Shown here one piece after another: positions 8,507-16,369 of a stretch of DNA of 64,000 bases. Positions within the stretch are counted from its first letter, which is position 1, and each line of letters starts with the position of its first letter. A model generated the notes under the pieces. That model was given only the letters and a program-made list of their open reading frames with translations. It did not search any database and was not told the origin of the DNA. The DNA is from Mycobacterium dioxanotrophicus (lineage in GTDB: Bacteria; Actinomycetota; Actinomycetes; Mycobacteriales; Mycobacteriaceae): assembly GCF_002157835.1 (NCBI RefSeq), contig NZ_CP020809.1, positions 1,116,001-1,180,000 on the forward strand, given 5' to 3'. A program made the translations under genes and the position numbers.

Positions 8507-8815
8507 ATGACAGAAGGCACGAGTGTCATCGACAACGTTCTGGGTTGGCTGCACCAGGGTTACCCGGAGGGTGTTCCGCCCAAGGACTACTTTCCGCTGC
8601 TGGCGCTGCTGAAGCGCTCGCTCACCGAGGACGAGATCATCAAGGCCGCGCAGACGATCCTGCGGTCCAGCAACGGCGATGCGCCGGTGACCGACGACGA
8701 GATTCACCGCGCGATCCACCAGATCACCGAGAAGGCACCGAATCCCGAGGAGATTCATCAGGTGGCGTCCCGGCTGGCCTCGGTCGGCTGGCCGTTGGCG
8801 ACGCCGACTCGCTGA
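8507..8815 (+). CDS. DUF3349 protein, copy 2
   Basis: 102 aa. It shares with copy 1 (6333-6665) the core W-L-x-x-GYPEGVP, PLLALL-x-R-LT-x-DE and the end GWPL, but the mid-part differs and it lacks the acidic tail. The last gene of the pitA operon, closed by a strong hairpin at 8826-8855. The role of the family is unknown. Confidence 0.85.
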   Translation: MTEGTSVIDNVLGWLHQGYPEGVPPKDYFPLLALLKRSLTEDEIIKAAQTILRSSNGDAPVTDDEIHRAIHQITEKAPNPEEIHQVASRLASVGWPLATPTR

Positions 8816-8825
8816 GCTCATAACA

Positions 8826-8855
8826 CGAAAACCCCTGCCGCGGCAGGGGTTTTCG
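8826..8855. terminator. Perfect 15-bp inverted repeat, bidirectional terminator
   Basis: Arms 8826-8840 and 8841-8855 are exact complements with no loop beyond the turn. The plus strand reads an A-run, C4TGCCG then CGGCAGGGG and TTTT, so each strand ends its hairpin in a short T-run. It sits between the convergent DUF3349 and glyoxalase genes and can serve both. Confidence 0.85.
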
Positions 8856-8867
8856 TTATTTGACGGC

Positions 8868-9251
8868 TCAATCCCTGGTGTCGTGGCGCAGCGGGTGGTT
8901 GTCGGGTACTTCGACGAAGATCAGCGTGACGCCGTCGGGGTCGGTCACGTGCATCTCGTGCAGACCCCACGGTTCCTCTTGGGCGGCCCGCGTGATCGGC
9001 ACCCCGCGGCTCTGCAGTTCGGCCTGGGCGGCGTAGAGGTCGCGCACCTGCAACCACAGGGCGCCGGGGAAGACTCCGGATTCGGTGGGGGAGTGATGGC
9101 CGGCCAATTCGATCAGCGACTGCCCGGCGTAGAACACCGTGCCGCCCGGATAGTCCCGGGCGATCGCCAGACCGATGCCGTCGCGGTAGAACTCCAGTGC
9201 TTTCGCGTAGTCGACCGGCCGAATCAGCATCCGGGTGGCCAGGATCTCCAT
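8868..9251 (-). CDS. Glyoxalase/VOC superfamily protein (Rv0546c-like)
   Basis: 127 aa, one VOC module pair: an N-terminal strand MEILATRMLIRPVDYAKALEFYRDGIGL and a second half YAAQAELQSRGVPIT...GLHEMHVTDPDGVTLIFVEVP. The DPDG turn and the closing Glu are family hallmarks; the Glu can be a metal ligand. The substrate is unknown. Its place between pitA and the SDR gene agrees with the conserved mycobacterial order. Confidence 0.85.
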   Translation of the reverse strand: MEILATRMLIRPVDYAKALEFYRDGIGLAIARDYPGGTVFYAGQSLIELAGHHSPTESGVFPGALWLQVRDLYAAQAELQSRGVPITRAAQEEPWGLHEMHVTDPDGVTLIFVEVPDNHPLRHDTRD

Positions 9252-9296
9252 AGCTGACTGTTTACCATCGGGCCGCGGTCCGCGCGCCCCGACACG

Positions 9297-10166
9297 TCAG
9301 ACTGGCTGGACCCGCTGCCTTTTCATCATGGCGTCGACCAGTCCGGGGGCCACGGTGTTCAGCGCTTTGGCCGTCACGGCCATGCGCGGCGCGATCTGCA
9401 CGGGGCGGGTCCGGGTCGCGGTCACCATCCAGTCGGCGGCCTCGCTCGCCGACAGCCCGGGCAGGTTGTCGTAGGCGCGGGTCGGGGCGATCATCGGGGT
9501 TTTCACCAACGGGTAGTACAGCGTCGTGGAATGCACGCCGACTGCCGACCATTCGGTCTCGATGACTCTGCTGACCGCGCTGAGCGCCGCCTTCGAGGCG
9601 TTGTACACCGCGAACAGCGGTGAGGATTCGTTCATCACGCCCCACGTCGACACATTGATGATGTGGCCGTCGCGGCGCTCCCGCATGCCCGGCGCCAGCC
9701 CGCGGATGAGCCGCAACGGCGAATAGTAGTTGAGCGTCATGGTCCGTTCGACGTCGTGCCAGCGGTCCAGCGATTCGGCCAGCGGGCGTCGGATCGACCG
9801 TCCGGCGTTGTTGATCAGGATGTCCACGCCGCCCAGGTCGCGCTGCACCGTCGCGACCAGCTCGTCGATCGCGTCCATGTCGGAGAGGTCGACGGCGTGC
9901 GCCACGGCCTCACCACCGTTGGCGGTGATCCGTCCGACGAGATCGTCGAGGAGGTCCTGACGACGGGCCACGGCCACCACGGTGGCACCGCGGGCAGCCA
10001 GCTTCTCGGCGGCGGCCGCACCGATGCCCGACGATGCGCCCGTCAGCAGGATGCGCTTGCCTGCGATGTCGATGTCATCGCGGGTGTGCAACCGGTCGGT
10101 CAGCGGCGGACGCATGCTGGTCAGCAGCAGCTGTTCGGACAGCCGGCGCAGCGGGCTCTTGCTCAT
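9297..10166 (-). CDS. Short-chain dehydrogenase/reductase (Rv0547c-like)
   Basis: 289 aa. A leader of about 33 residues precedes the Rossmann motif TGASSGIGAAAAEKLA; then NNAGR, a Ser in the ISTWG region and the catalytic YNASKAA (Tyr-x3-Lys). This is a classical SDR using NAD(P)H. The long N-terminal extension and basic C-terminus (MMKRQRVQPV) suggest membrane or lipid association. The substrate is unknown; conserved proximity to menB does not by itself imply a menaquinone role. Confidence 0.88.
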   Translation of the reverse strand: MSKSPLRRLSEQLLLTSMRPPLTDRLHTRDDIDIAGKRILLTGASSGIGAAAAEKLAARGATVVAVARRQDLLDDLVGRITANGGEAVAHAVDLSDMDAIDELVATVQRDLGGVDILINNAGRSIRRPLAESLDRWHDVERTMTLNYYSPLRLIRGLAPGMRERRDGHIINVSTWGVMNESSPLFAVYNASKAALSAVSRVIETEWSAVGVHSTTLYYPLVKTPMIAPTRAYDNLPGLSASEAADWMVTATRTRPVQIAPRMAVTAKALNTVAPGLVDAMMKRQRVQPV

Positions 10167-10270
10167 GCGATGAGTCTAGGAACGGGCCCGTACCGCCAGG
10201 CGCCGGAGGTGCTCCAAGAGATTTGGCCGTTGTGCTTGACCGGCCTCGACGAGCGTGTAGGTTCAAACCG

Positions 10271-10292
10271 GTTATTACCATTTGGAAATAAC
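10271..10292. promoter_or_regulatory. Near-perfect 10-2-10 palindrome upstream of a MetX-like gene
   Basis: GTTATTACCA and TGGAAATAAC are complements except at one position, with a 2-bp centre. It lies about 50 bp before the GTG start at 10343 in an AT-rich patch, the usual place for a TetR-type operator. No regulator gene adjoins it. Confidence 0.45.
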
Positions 10293-10342
10293 TGTCCGGT
10301 GATGCCCGGAAAGGTGCTTAGCCCCCTCGGAAGGAACCCATC

Positions 10343-11392
10343 GTGCCAGCACCCACTGATGCCGAATATTTCGACCTCGGCGACTTCACCTTGCAGAGCG
10401 GTCTCACGCTGCGCAACGCAACCCTCGCGTACCAGACCTACGGCACGCTGAACGCGGACAAGTCCAACGTGATCGTCTACCCCACTTGGTATTCGGGGTG
10501 GCACACGGACAACGAATGGCTCATCGGTACCGACAAGACGCTCAACCCCGACGAGTGGTTCATCATCGTGCCCAACATGCTCGGGAACGGGCTGTCGTCC
10601 TCGCCGTCCAACACACCGGCTCCGTATGACCGCGCCCGCTTTCCCGATGTGACGTTCTACGACCAGGTCGAGGCGCAACACAAACTCGTCACGGAGAAGT
10701 TCGGCATATCGACCATCGCACTCGTCACCGGCTGGTCGATGGGTGCCGGGCAGACTTACCAGTGGGCGGTGAGCCATCCCGAACTGGTGCAGCGCGCGGC
10801 GCCGTTCTGCGGGTCGAGCATCACTGCGCCACACAACAAGGTCTTCCTCGAGTCGTTGATCTTCGCTCTGACGGCGGACGCGGTGTGGGCCGATGGGGAT
10901 TACTCCCCGGACAGGCTGCCGGTCAAGGGATTACGTGCATTCGCCAGGGTCTACTCGGGCTGGGGCTACTCGCAGGCGTTCTACTGGCAGGAAGCGTGGC
11001 GTGAGCTGGGCTTCACGTCGTTCGACGATTTTCTGTACGGCTTCTGGGAGAACTTCTTCCGCGACGGGCGCGATCCCAACAATCTCATCGCGATGCTGCG
11101 GACTTGGCACAGCGGAAACGTCGGTAACACACCAGGGTTCGGCGGTGACGTGGAAAAGGCGCTGGCGTCCATCAAATGTCCGCTGCTGGCGATGCCTGCC
11201 GAAAAGGATCTGTACTTCCCGCCCGAAGACGAGCAGTGGGCGAGTCAGTTCATCCCACAGGGCGAAGTGCGGGTCATCCCCGGCATCTGGGGGCACTTCG
11301 CCGGGGGCGGAGTAAATCCCGCGGACACCGACTTCATCGATGCGGGTATTCGTGACCTGCTCGGGAAGCCGGGGTACACGCCTCCAGCTTGA
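10343..11392 (+). CDS. Alpha/beta hydrolase of the homoserine O-acetyltransferase-like family
   Basis: 349 aa from the GTG at 10343, with AAGGA nine bases upstream. The nucleophile elbow is TGWSMGAGQTYQW, the acid is likely in MPAEKDLYFPPED, and the catalytic His in GIWGHFAGGG. The front half (LRNATLAYQTYGTLNADKSNVIVYPTWYSG) is typical of the MetX fold. The nucleophile motif and insertions differ from true MetX (GGSxGGM), so it is probably a hydrolase or another acyltransferase rather than the methionine enzyme. A palindrome lies just upstream. The SDR gene 20 bp downstream is probably co-transcribed. Confidence 0.8.
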   Translation: MPAPTDAEYFDLGDFTLQSGLTLRNATLAYQTYGTLNADKSNVIVYPTWYSGWHTDNEWLIGTDKTLNPDEWFIIVPNMLGNGLSSSPSNTPAPYDRARFPDVTFYDQVEAQHKLVTEKFGISTIALVTGWSMGAGQTYQWAVSHPELVQRAAPFCGSSITAPHNKVFLESLIFALTADAVWADGDYSPDRLPVKGLRAFARVYSGWGYSQAFYWQEAWRELGFTSFDDFLYGFWENFFRDGRDPNNLIAMLRTWHSGNVGNTPGFGGDVEKALASIKCPLLAMPAEKDLYFPPEDEQWASQFIPQGEVRVIPGIWGHFAGGGVNPADTDFIDAGIRDLLGKPGYTPPA

Positions 11393-11412
11393 CCTGAGCA
11401 ACAATCGATCCC

Positions 11413-12150
11413 GTGGACAAAGTTGTGGTCATCACGGGCGCAGGCAGCGGTATCGGCAGGGCGACGGCGCGGGTGCTGCTGGATGCCGGTCATCGGGTGG
11501 TGCTGGCCGGGCGCACGCCCGAGTCGCTGAGCGAAACCGCCGACGACAGACCGAATGCGCGGGCGGTGACGACTGACGTGACCGACTCGGCCTCCGTGCG
11601 GGCGTTGTTCGATGGCGTGGTGTCGGCCTTCGGGCGCGTCGACGTGCTGTTCAACAACGCGGGAGTGTTCGGGCCGTCGGCGTCGATCGCCGACATCGAG
11701 GACGAGCAGTGGCACACCGTGTGGCGCACCAATGTCGACGGCGCAGTGTTCTGTGCGCGCGAGGCCGCCCGCGTCATGGCCGCACAGCAGCCGCGGGGCG
11801 GACGCATCATCAACAACGGTTCGATATCCGCGCATCGCCCGCGCCCCGAAAGCCTCGCCTACACCGTCACCAAGCACGCGATCAGCGGGCTGACCGCGTC
11901 GATGTTGTTGGATCTGCGCGATATCGACATCTGCGTGACGCAGATCGACATCGGCAACGCAGCCACCAGCATGACGGCCGGGTTCAGCAATCAGACCTTG
12001 CAGGCCGACGGAAGCCTCGCAGCCGAGCCGACTTTCGACGTCGACCACGTGGCGCGCGCCATCGGCCACATCGTCGAGCTGCCGCTGGAAGTGTCCGTTC
12101 CGACCATTACGGTGATGGCGCGGGCCATGCCGTACGCGGGCCGCGGGTGA
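11413..12150 (+). CDS. Short-chain dehydrogenase/reductase
   Basis: 245 aa from the GTG at 11413. Motifs: TGAGSGIGRATARVL (cofactor loop), DVTDS, NNAGVFG, NNGSIS with the catalytic Ser, and AYTVTKHAISG giving Tyr-x3-Lys. A classical SDR of unknown substrate. It follows the MetX-like hydrolase by 20 bp, so the pair may process the same compound. It converges on menB with a 10-bp gap. Confidence 0.87.
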   Translation: MDKVVVITGAGSGIGRATARVLLDAGHRVVLAGRTPESLSETADDRPNARAVTTDVTDSASVRALFDGVVSAFGRVDVLFNNAGVFGPSASIADIEDEQWHTVWRTNVDGAVFCAREAARVMAAQQPRGGRIINNGSISAHRPRPESLAYTVTKHAISGLTASMLLDLRDIDICVTQIDIGNAATSMTAGFSNQTLQADGSLAAEPTFDVDHVARAIGHIVELPLEVSVPTITVMARAMPYAGRG

Positions 12151-12160
12151 CCCGGCGACA

Positions 12161-13090
12161 TCAGAAGTATCGGGGGAAACCGCTCCAATCCGGATCGCGC
12201 TTCTCCAGGAAGGCGTCACGACCCTCCACGGCCTCGTCAGTCATGTAGGCCAAACGCGTTGCCTCCCCGGCGAATACCTGTTGCCCGACGAGTCCATCGT
12301 CGATCAGGTTGAAGCCGAACTTGAGCATCCGGATGGCCTGCGGCGACTTGCCGTTGATCTCGGCCGCCCACTGCAGGCCGACGGTCTCCAGCTCGGCATG
12401 GTCGACGACCTCGTTCACCGCACCCATCTGGTGCATGGTCTCGGCGTCATAGCTGCGGCCCAGGAAGAAGATCTCACGGGCGAACTTCTGCCCGGTCTGC
12501 CGGGCCAGGTACGCACTGCCGAACCCGCCGTCGAAACTGCCGACATCGGCGTCGGTCTGCTTGAACCGGGCATGCTCGCGGCTGGCCAGCGTCAGATCGC
12601 AGGTGACGTGCAGGCTGTGCCCGCCGCCGGCGGCCCAGCCGTTGACCAGACAGATCACTACCTTCGGCATGAACCTGATCAGCCGCTGCACCTCCAGGAT
12701 GTGCAGTCGTCCGGCGCGGGCCGGATCCACGGTCTCAGCCGTTTCCCCCGATGCGTACTGGTAGCCGGTGCGCCCCCGGATGCGCTGATCGCCGCCGGAG
12801 CAGAACGCCCAGCCGCCGTCTTTGGGCGACGGGCCGTTTCCGGTCAGCAGGATCACGCCGACGTCCGACGACATGCGGGCGTGGTCGAGCACCCGGTACA
12901 GCTCGTCGACGGTGTGCGGGCGGAATGCGTTGCGGACCTCGGGCCGGTCGAATGCGATGCGGACCGTCGGCTGCTTGGCGCCGTCGACGACATGCCGGTG
13001 GTAGGTGATGTCGGTCAGGTCACCGAAACCGGCGACCGACTCCCACGCCGCGGGGTCGAACGGACTGGCTGCGCTGGAATCAGAGCTCAC
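12161..13090 (-). CDS. menB: 1,4-Dihydroxy-2-naphthoyl-CoA synthase (MenB)
   Basis: 309 aa from the GTG at 13090. Crotonase-fold motifs: SPKDGGWAFCSGGDQRIRGR, VNGWAAGGGHSLHVTCDLTLAS (oxyanion hole) and QTDADVGSFDGGFGSAYLARQTG with the catalytic Asp, ending in DWSGFPRYF as usual for MenB. It cyclises o-succinylbenzoyl-CoA from MenE. The frame is open far upstream, but the protein similarity to MenB begins near DPAAWESVAGFGDLTDITYHR, which supports the start used. Confidence 0.95.
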   Translation of the reverse strand: MSSDSSAASPFDPAAWESVAGFGDLTDITYHRHVVDGAKQPTVRIAFDRPEVRNAFRPHTVDELYRVLDHARMSSDVGVILLTGNGPSPKDGGWAFCSGGDQRIRGRTGYQYASGETAETVDPARAGRLHILEVQRLIRFMPKVVICLVNGWAAGGGHSLHVTCDLTLASREHARFKQTDADVGSFDGGFGSAYLARQTGQKFAREIFFLGRSYDAETMHQMGAVNEVVDHAELETVGLQWAAEINGKSPQAIRMLKFGFNLIDDGLVGQQVFAGEATRLAYMTDEAVEGRDAFLEKRDPDWSGFPRYF

Positions 13091-13180
13091 CTGCTCGACT
13101 GTAGAGCGGTGTTTGACCGGCGCGGCCCACGGGTATGAAGCCCGTTGCGCGTGTCTTGTGCGCGGACAGAAAGGGCTGCG

Positions 13181-13456
13181 ATGAAACGTTCGGCAGGCAT
13201 GTTGTTCTCTGGTCTGATCGCCGGTGTGATGTTGGTCGGCTGCTCGCCGGCTGCCACCGGGGGCGACACCAGCTGCAAGGACTACCTGGGTGCGGACGAG
13301 AAGACCCAGAACGACGCCGTGGCGAAGATGCTCAAGGACGAGAAGGGCACCGACGCGGCCCAGCTGGAGATCACCGGCACCAAGGTGTCGGTGCAGACGT
13401 TCTGTCAGACGGCCGGCAAACAGGACAGCAAGATCAAGGAGGCGCCGCACCTCTGA
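13181..13456 (+). CDS. Exported lipoprotein with HdeA-like domain
   Basis: 91 aa from the ATG at 13181. A lipoprotein signal peptide ends in the lipobox MLVGC (Cys at residue 21). The mature part reads CKDYLGADEKTQNDAVAKML and later TFCQTAGKQDSKIKEA, the two-Cys pattern of the HdeA periplasmic acid-stress chaperone fold (C-x-D-x-L...DE..Q..A then C). If correct, it would be a lipid-anchored envelope chaperone. The match is by eye and short, so the function is tentative. It is divergent from menB. Confidence 0.6.
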   Translation: MKRSAGMLFSGLIAGVMLVGCSPAATGGDTSCKDYLGADEKTQNDAVAKMLKDEKGTDAAQLEITGTKVSVQTFCQTAGKQDSKIKEAPHL

Positions 13457-13465
13457 CGCACGGGC

Positions 13466-13915
13466 TTACACCGGGTCGAGCCGAAATACCGCGCAGCGGC
13501 CGGCGAGGGCTTCGAACTCGTCGGGGTTCGGCCCGGTGACCAGCCCGGCGTTCTTCATGAACCCGACGCCGGTCGGTACCAGGATGGGAAATTGCCGCAG
13601 CAGCGGACGGGCCTCGTCGGCCGGGATCTCCACCATGCGCACCCGCTGCGCGCGGCGGCCCTGATTGATGGTGGCCTCACCGGCGGCGCGCGCGTTGGCG
13701 GCCCAGTCACCTCGGGGTAGGCCTGCGACGATGTAGCGCCGACCGTCCACAGTCATCGGGGTGACCGGTGTCGTCCGTGGCTTACCCGTCTTACGCCCGG
13801 TCACCGTCAGCACCACCGGGCCTTTGTCGCCACCGACGCCGAGCTTGTTGAGCCCGATCATCACCTTGTTGACGTACTTGAGCCACCACGGTGGCCGGAT
13901 GCGTTCGTCAGCCAT
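13466..13915 (-). CDS. Deazaflavin (F420)-dependent nitroreductase family protein
   Basis: 149 aa. VVLTVTGRKTGKPRTTPVTPMTVDGRRYIVAG, GDWAANARAAGEA and the closing part match the Ddn/FDR-A split-barrel family that reduces substrates with F420H2 in mycobacteria. Some relatives act as menaquinone reductases, but nothing local fixes the substrate. It converges on the HdeA-like lipoprotein, with nine bases between them. Confidence 0.85.
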   Translation of the reverse strand: MADERIRPPWWLKYVNKVMIGLNKLGVGGDKGPVVLTVTGRKTGKPRTTPVTPMTVDGRRYIVAGLPRGDWAANARAAGEATINQGRRAQRVRMVEIPADEARPLLRQFPILVPTGVGFMKNAGLVTGPNPDEFEALAGRCAVFRLDPV

Positions 13916-14205
13916 GAACCCAGACTAATGTCACGCGGCTGATTTTCGCTTGCGGGTGTGAATCCCGCACGCGACGAACGGATTCCGCCATCGGATCCCG
14001 TTGGCTGAACCCGCCCGGCCGGCAAATCCTGCCACGGGCCGGCCCTGTGGCATCGTGGTCGTCAGTGGTCGCCCTTGCGCGGCTACCACGGGGTCCATGC
14101 GTTGGGTAGGTAGGATCTGGTCCTACCGCATCGACCCGCCTGGGCATAGCGCGAATTCGATTGGCGAGCAGCGTCATTCGCCCCGCGTTGCCGCGAGGGC
14201 TGTGC
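13916..14205. other. Intergenic stretch with a hairpin
   Basis: 290 bp between two minus-strand genes, with no convincing gene. At 14109-14127 GGTAGGA and TCCTACC form a perfect 7-bp stem around TCTGG. It could be a terminator of the upstream HNH gene or an operator for the F420-type gene; no T-run follows. Confidence 0.4.
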
Positions 14206-15477
14206 CTAGTTGGGCGATGGTGGTGGCTCGGGTTGGAAGGGTGTGTACCACCACCAGTCGGCGCGTTCGCCGGTCGGCCCGCGATAGGGTGGGACATCGG
14301 GTGGCGGTGTGGTCGGTGGCCGCGCGAGCGATCCGGGGTGGAGTTCTCGCCCGGTGGCGTCGGTGACCGTGAGTTGGTGGGCGGGGCCGGTGATGGTGAT
14401 GCCACCCTTGTGATGCAGCCGATGGTGGTAAGGGCAGAGCAACACCATGTTGTCCAGCTCTGTGGCGCCGCCGTCCTCCCAGTGCTTTAGATGGTGAGCG
14501 TGTAGTCCGCGGGTGGCCCCGCAGCCGGGCACTGCGCAGCAGCGGTCGCGGTGCTCCAGGGCGCGGCGCAGGCGGCGGTTGACGGTGCGGGCGGTGCGTC
14601 CTGCCCCGATCGGTTGGCCGTGGCGTTCGAACCACACCTCGCACGTCGCGTCGCAGGTCAGGTAGCGTCGCTCCTCCTCGGTGAGCACCGGCCCGAGATG
14701 CAAGGCCGCGACCGGCTTCTCACCGTCGCGGTCGAGATCAACATGCACGACGACGGTGGTGTGCTGCCCGTGCGGGCGGGCCGCCACATCGGCGTCCCAG
14801 CCCGACTCGACCAGGCCCATGAAGGCATCCACGGTGTTCGGGAACGGCGGCGTCTGCTCGCTCTCGGCATCCTCGTGGTCACGTTTCCACTGTGCGATCA
14901 GGGCGTCGTGATGCGACTGCATCGCCGCATCGACGGTCGCTGCCTCCTCGCGCGGCAGGGTGACCCGGTAGGTCGTGTAATCGGCGTGGACCTCTTTGCG
15001 GAACGACCGTTTGGGCTCCGGCTCGGCGTCCGGGGTGGGTTCGGGTTCGGGGCGGGGTTCTAGTTTCACGGCGGTACGCAACTGGGTCACTGTGGCGACC
15101 GCGGCCAGCTCGGCGTAATGCGCATCGGAACCATCGGCGGCGCGCTCGGCGATCACCCCGACCTGATCCAGCGACAACCGGCCCTCCCGCAGGCCCTCGA
15201 CGCAGAGCGGGAAGTCCTCAGCCCGTCGCGCCACCGCCACCATGGTGTCGGCGTTGTTGGGGGTGACACCGGTTTTCCAGGCCACCAACGCCGCGATCGA
15301 GCGAGCACCCGTGGCACCACACAACTCGTCACGCTCCAGTTCGGCGACGATGTCGACGATGCGTCCGTCGATCGCGTTGCGTTGCCCGGCCAACTCCGAC
15401 AACTCCTCGAGCAACACCTCCAGCCGCTGCGCAGGCGTCACCCCATCATCAGCGAAAGATGTTGGCTGCGAGGACAT
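14206..15477 (-). CDS. DUF222 / HNH endonuclease domain protein (13E12 family)
   Basis: 423 aa from the ATG at 15477. The N-terminal two thirds is DUF222 (AQRLEVLLEELSELAGQRNAIDGRIVDIVAEL...). The C-terminus is an HNH nuclease: CCAVPGCGATRGLHAHHLKHWEDGGATELDNMVLLCPYHHRLHHKGG, with the zinc cysteines, the H-H of the first motif, Asn and closing H. A proline-rich tail follows. Such proteins recur in mycobacterial genomes as the REP13E12 family; whether this copy is mobile cannot be told here. Flanking repeats were not seen. Confidence 0.85.
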   Translation of the reverse strand: MSSQPTSFADDGVTPAQRLEVLLEELSELAGQRNAIDGRIVDIVAELERDELCGATGARSIAALVAWKTGVTPNNADTMVAVARRAEDFPLCVEGLREGRLSLDQVGVIAERAADGSDAHYAELAAVATVTQLRTAVKLEPRPEPEPTPDAEPEPKRSFRKEVHADYTTYRVTLPREEAATVDAAMQSHHDALIAQWKRDHEDAESEQTPPFPNTVDAFMGLVESGWDADVAARPHGQHTTVVVHVDLDRDGEKPVAALHLGPVLTEEERRYLTCDATCEVWFERHGQPIGAGRTARTVNRRLRRALEHRDRCCAVPGCGATRGLHAHHLKHWEDGGATELDNMVLLCPYHHRLHHKGGITITGPAHQLTVTDATGRELHPGSLARPPTTPPPDVPPYRGPTGERADWWWYTPFQPEPPPSPN

Positions 15478-15664
15478 GCCACCATTATGGCGGAGACCAC
15501 CGACAAAAACCGGACCCTGTGCCGAGAGCAATCTCGGTCAGAAAACCCGCGGCTACACTGCCCCGAATAGTGCCGCGTACTGCATTGTCGTGCCGCTCAT
15601 GGCAGCGGTCCGTCGCATTCCTGGTCGCGATCTCAAAACGCCACGAACACGGTGGCGGTGCCGG

Positions 15665-16354
15665 CTAGGTGTGGATCCCGTAGCGGGTCAGGGCGCGACG
15701 CAGCCCGGCGGGCCGCTCGGCGGTCGGCAAGGGGTCGACCAGCGCGAACTCGCATCCCAGCGCCCGCGCGCCGCCGTCGGCTTCTTCGCTGTCACCGACC
15801 ATAAGTGCGTCGGTGGCGTCCACCCCGAGCTTGTCCAGGGCGGCGGCGAAGATCGCCGCGTCGGGCTTGACCGCGCCCACCTCGAAGGACAGCACGAATT
15901 CGTCGACGTAGGCGTCGGCGCCGGCGGCCGCGAACGCCGGCCGCACGTCGAATGCGATGTTGGATACCACCGCCGTTCGGATGCCTTGCGATTTAAGGCT
16001 TTTCAGCACATCGGCGGTATCGGGGTAGGCCGTCCAGCTGGCCGGGTCGATCACCCGGTCATACAGCGACTCGGCGTGGTGATCGGCCAGCCCCGACTCG
16101 CGCAGCACGTGCAGGTAGGCCTCGCGGTGCAAGTGCGGGGCCAGGTCGCGGTTCACCCACGCGTGGTACTGCTCGTCGGACATCTCCACCGAACGGCCCG
16201 TGGGGGCGGTGAGCCGACGCATCAACTCGGCCTGCACATGCCCGTCGACCTCCTGTTCGTCGACGGCCATCCCCTCGAACCAGCTCTCGTCCTCCTCGAG
16301 GCGGAACAGGGTCCCCGAAAAGTCGAACATCACCGCATGCACCATGGGAACCAT
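15665..16354 (-). CDS. HAD superfamily hydrolase with altered motif I
   Basis: 229 aa. Motif I is MFDFSGTLF: the nucleophile Asp is there, but the second Asp of DxD, which acts as acid/base in phosphatases, is Ser. Motif II (VVSNIAF), the motif III Lys (VGAVKPDAAIF) and motif IV (MVGDSEEADGGARALG) are intact. The cap is of C1 helical type. The substitution argues against an ordinary phosphatase; dehalogenase-like or weakened activity is possible. It ends the cluster with the Eis-like gene 15 bp upstream on the same strand. Confidence 0.8.
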   Translation of the reverse strand: MVPMVHAVMFDFSGTLFRLEEDESWFEGMAVDEQEVDGHVQAELMRRLTAPTGRSVEMSDEQYHAWVNRDLAPHLHREAYLHVLRESGLADHHAESLYDRVIDPASWTAYPDTADVLKSLKSQGIRTAVVSNIAFDVRPAFAAAGADAYVDEFVLSFEVGAVKPDAAIFAAALDKLGVDATDALMVGDSEEADGGARALGCEFALVDPLPTAERPAGLRRALTRYGIHT

Positions 16355-16369
16355 CGTGCCAGCCGGCGG

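Noticed and set aside
10167..10342. Possible SAM riboswitch before the MetX-like gene
   Set aside because: None of the conserved SAM-I or SAM-IV core strings were found; a DNA palindrome explains the visible symmetry better.
14206..15477. Mobile element call for the DUF222/HNH gene
   Set aside because: The family is repeated in mycobacteria, but no terminal repeats or target duplications are visible here, so only the CDS is reported.
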